From: Ignavibacteriaceae bacterium
Lineage (GTDB): Bacteria > Bacteroidota > Ignavibacteria > Ignavibacteriales > Ignavibacteriaceae
Assembly (NCBI GenBank): GCA_025449775.1
Contig: JANWIS010000045.1
Coordinates: 1-5,952, forward strand
Direction of reading: 5' to 3'
DNA length: 5,952 bases
The translations under genes were made by a program, and so were the position numbers. Positions 5,921 to 5,952 of this stretch are shown here, piece after piece. Position 1 is the stretch's first letter. Every line of letters starts with the position of its first letter. The notes below the pieces were generated by a model. The model saw only the letters and a program-made list of their open reading frames with translations, did no database searches and was not told the DNA's origin.

Positions 5921-5925
5921 ACAGT

Positions 5926-5941
5926 ATCGTTTTGAAACGAT
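5926..5941. repeat. Short palindrome near the right edge
   Basis: ATCGTTT (5926-5932) and AAACGAT (5935-5941) are exact reverse complements with a 2-base centre, operator-like in form. The partially overlapping TTCGATA at the window end repeats part of the motif in inverted form. What it controls would lie to the right, outside the window. Confidence 0.4.
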
Positions 5942-5952
5942 TTGGTTCGATA

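Overview
The window looks like a piece of an AT-rich Bacteroidota genome, of the Sphingobacteria/Chitinophaga/Cytophaga type. The evidence is a Bacteroidota-style phage integrase, a small membrane protein of a Bacteroidota-typical family, A/T-rich leaders without clear Shine-Dalgarno sites, and family resemblances in the other genes. It reads as one end of a genomic island: an integration module on the right and defence-flavoured and membrane cargo on the left. No database search was possible, so family names rest on motifs and recalled family patterns.

Left part (1-1503, + strand): the C-terminal end of a type I restriction-modification DNA methylase (HsdM) runs in from the left edge. It is followed closely by a 198-aa zinc-ribbon plus PD-(D/E)xK nuclease-like protein and a 191-aa HD-domain protein of the (p)ppGpp-hydrolase (SpoT/MESH1) type. 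Gaps of 21 and 34 nt suggest one transcription unit, ending before a palindrome-rich stretch at 1513-1557.

Middle (1504-3248): a 250-base spacer holds palindromes, an unexplained GC-rich patch and a hairpin ending at a start codon. Next comes a secreted-domain plus four-helix protein that looks like a prokaryotic pentameric ligand-gated ion channel. A small membrane protein (DUF6804-like) is convergent to it, followed by a gene-free 230-base stretch.

Right part (3249-5952, - strand): a three-gene operon reads leftwards: tyrosine recombinase, a 303-aa protein I do not recognise (its start overlaps the integrase stop as ATGA), and an 87-aa excisionase-like helix-turn-helix protein. Upstream of the integrase lie five GGTGAA repeats, a perfect 11-bp inverted repeat and a stretch resembling the 3' end of a tRNA gene. 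A sixth repeat and another palindrome lie beyond that. This looks like the attachment region, but no tRNA body follows the tRNA-like end.

The most interesting points are the attachment-site architecture, the integrase with two substituted catalytic positions, the coupled unknown protein, the nuclease/alarmone-hydrolase pair behind hsdM, and the ion-channel homologue.
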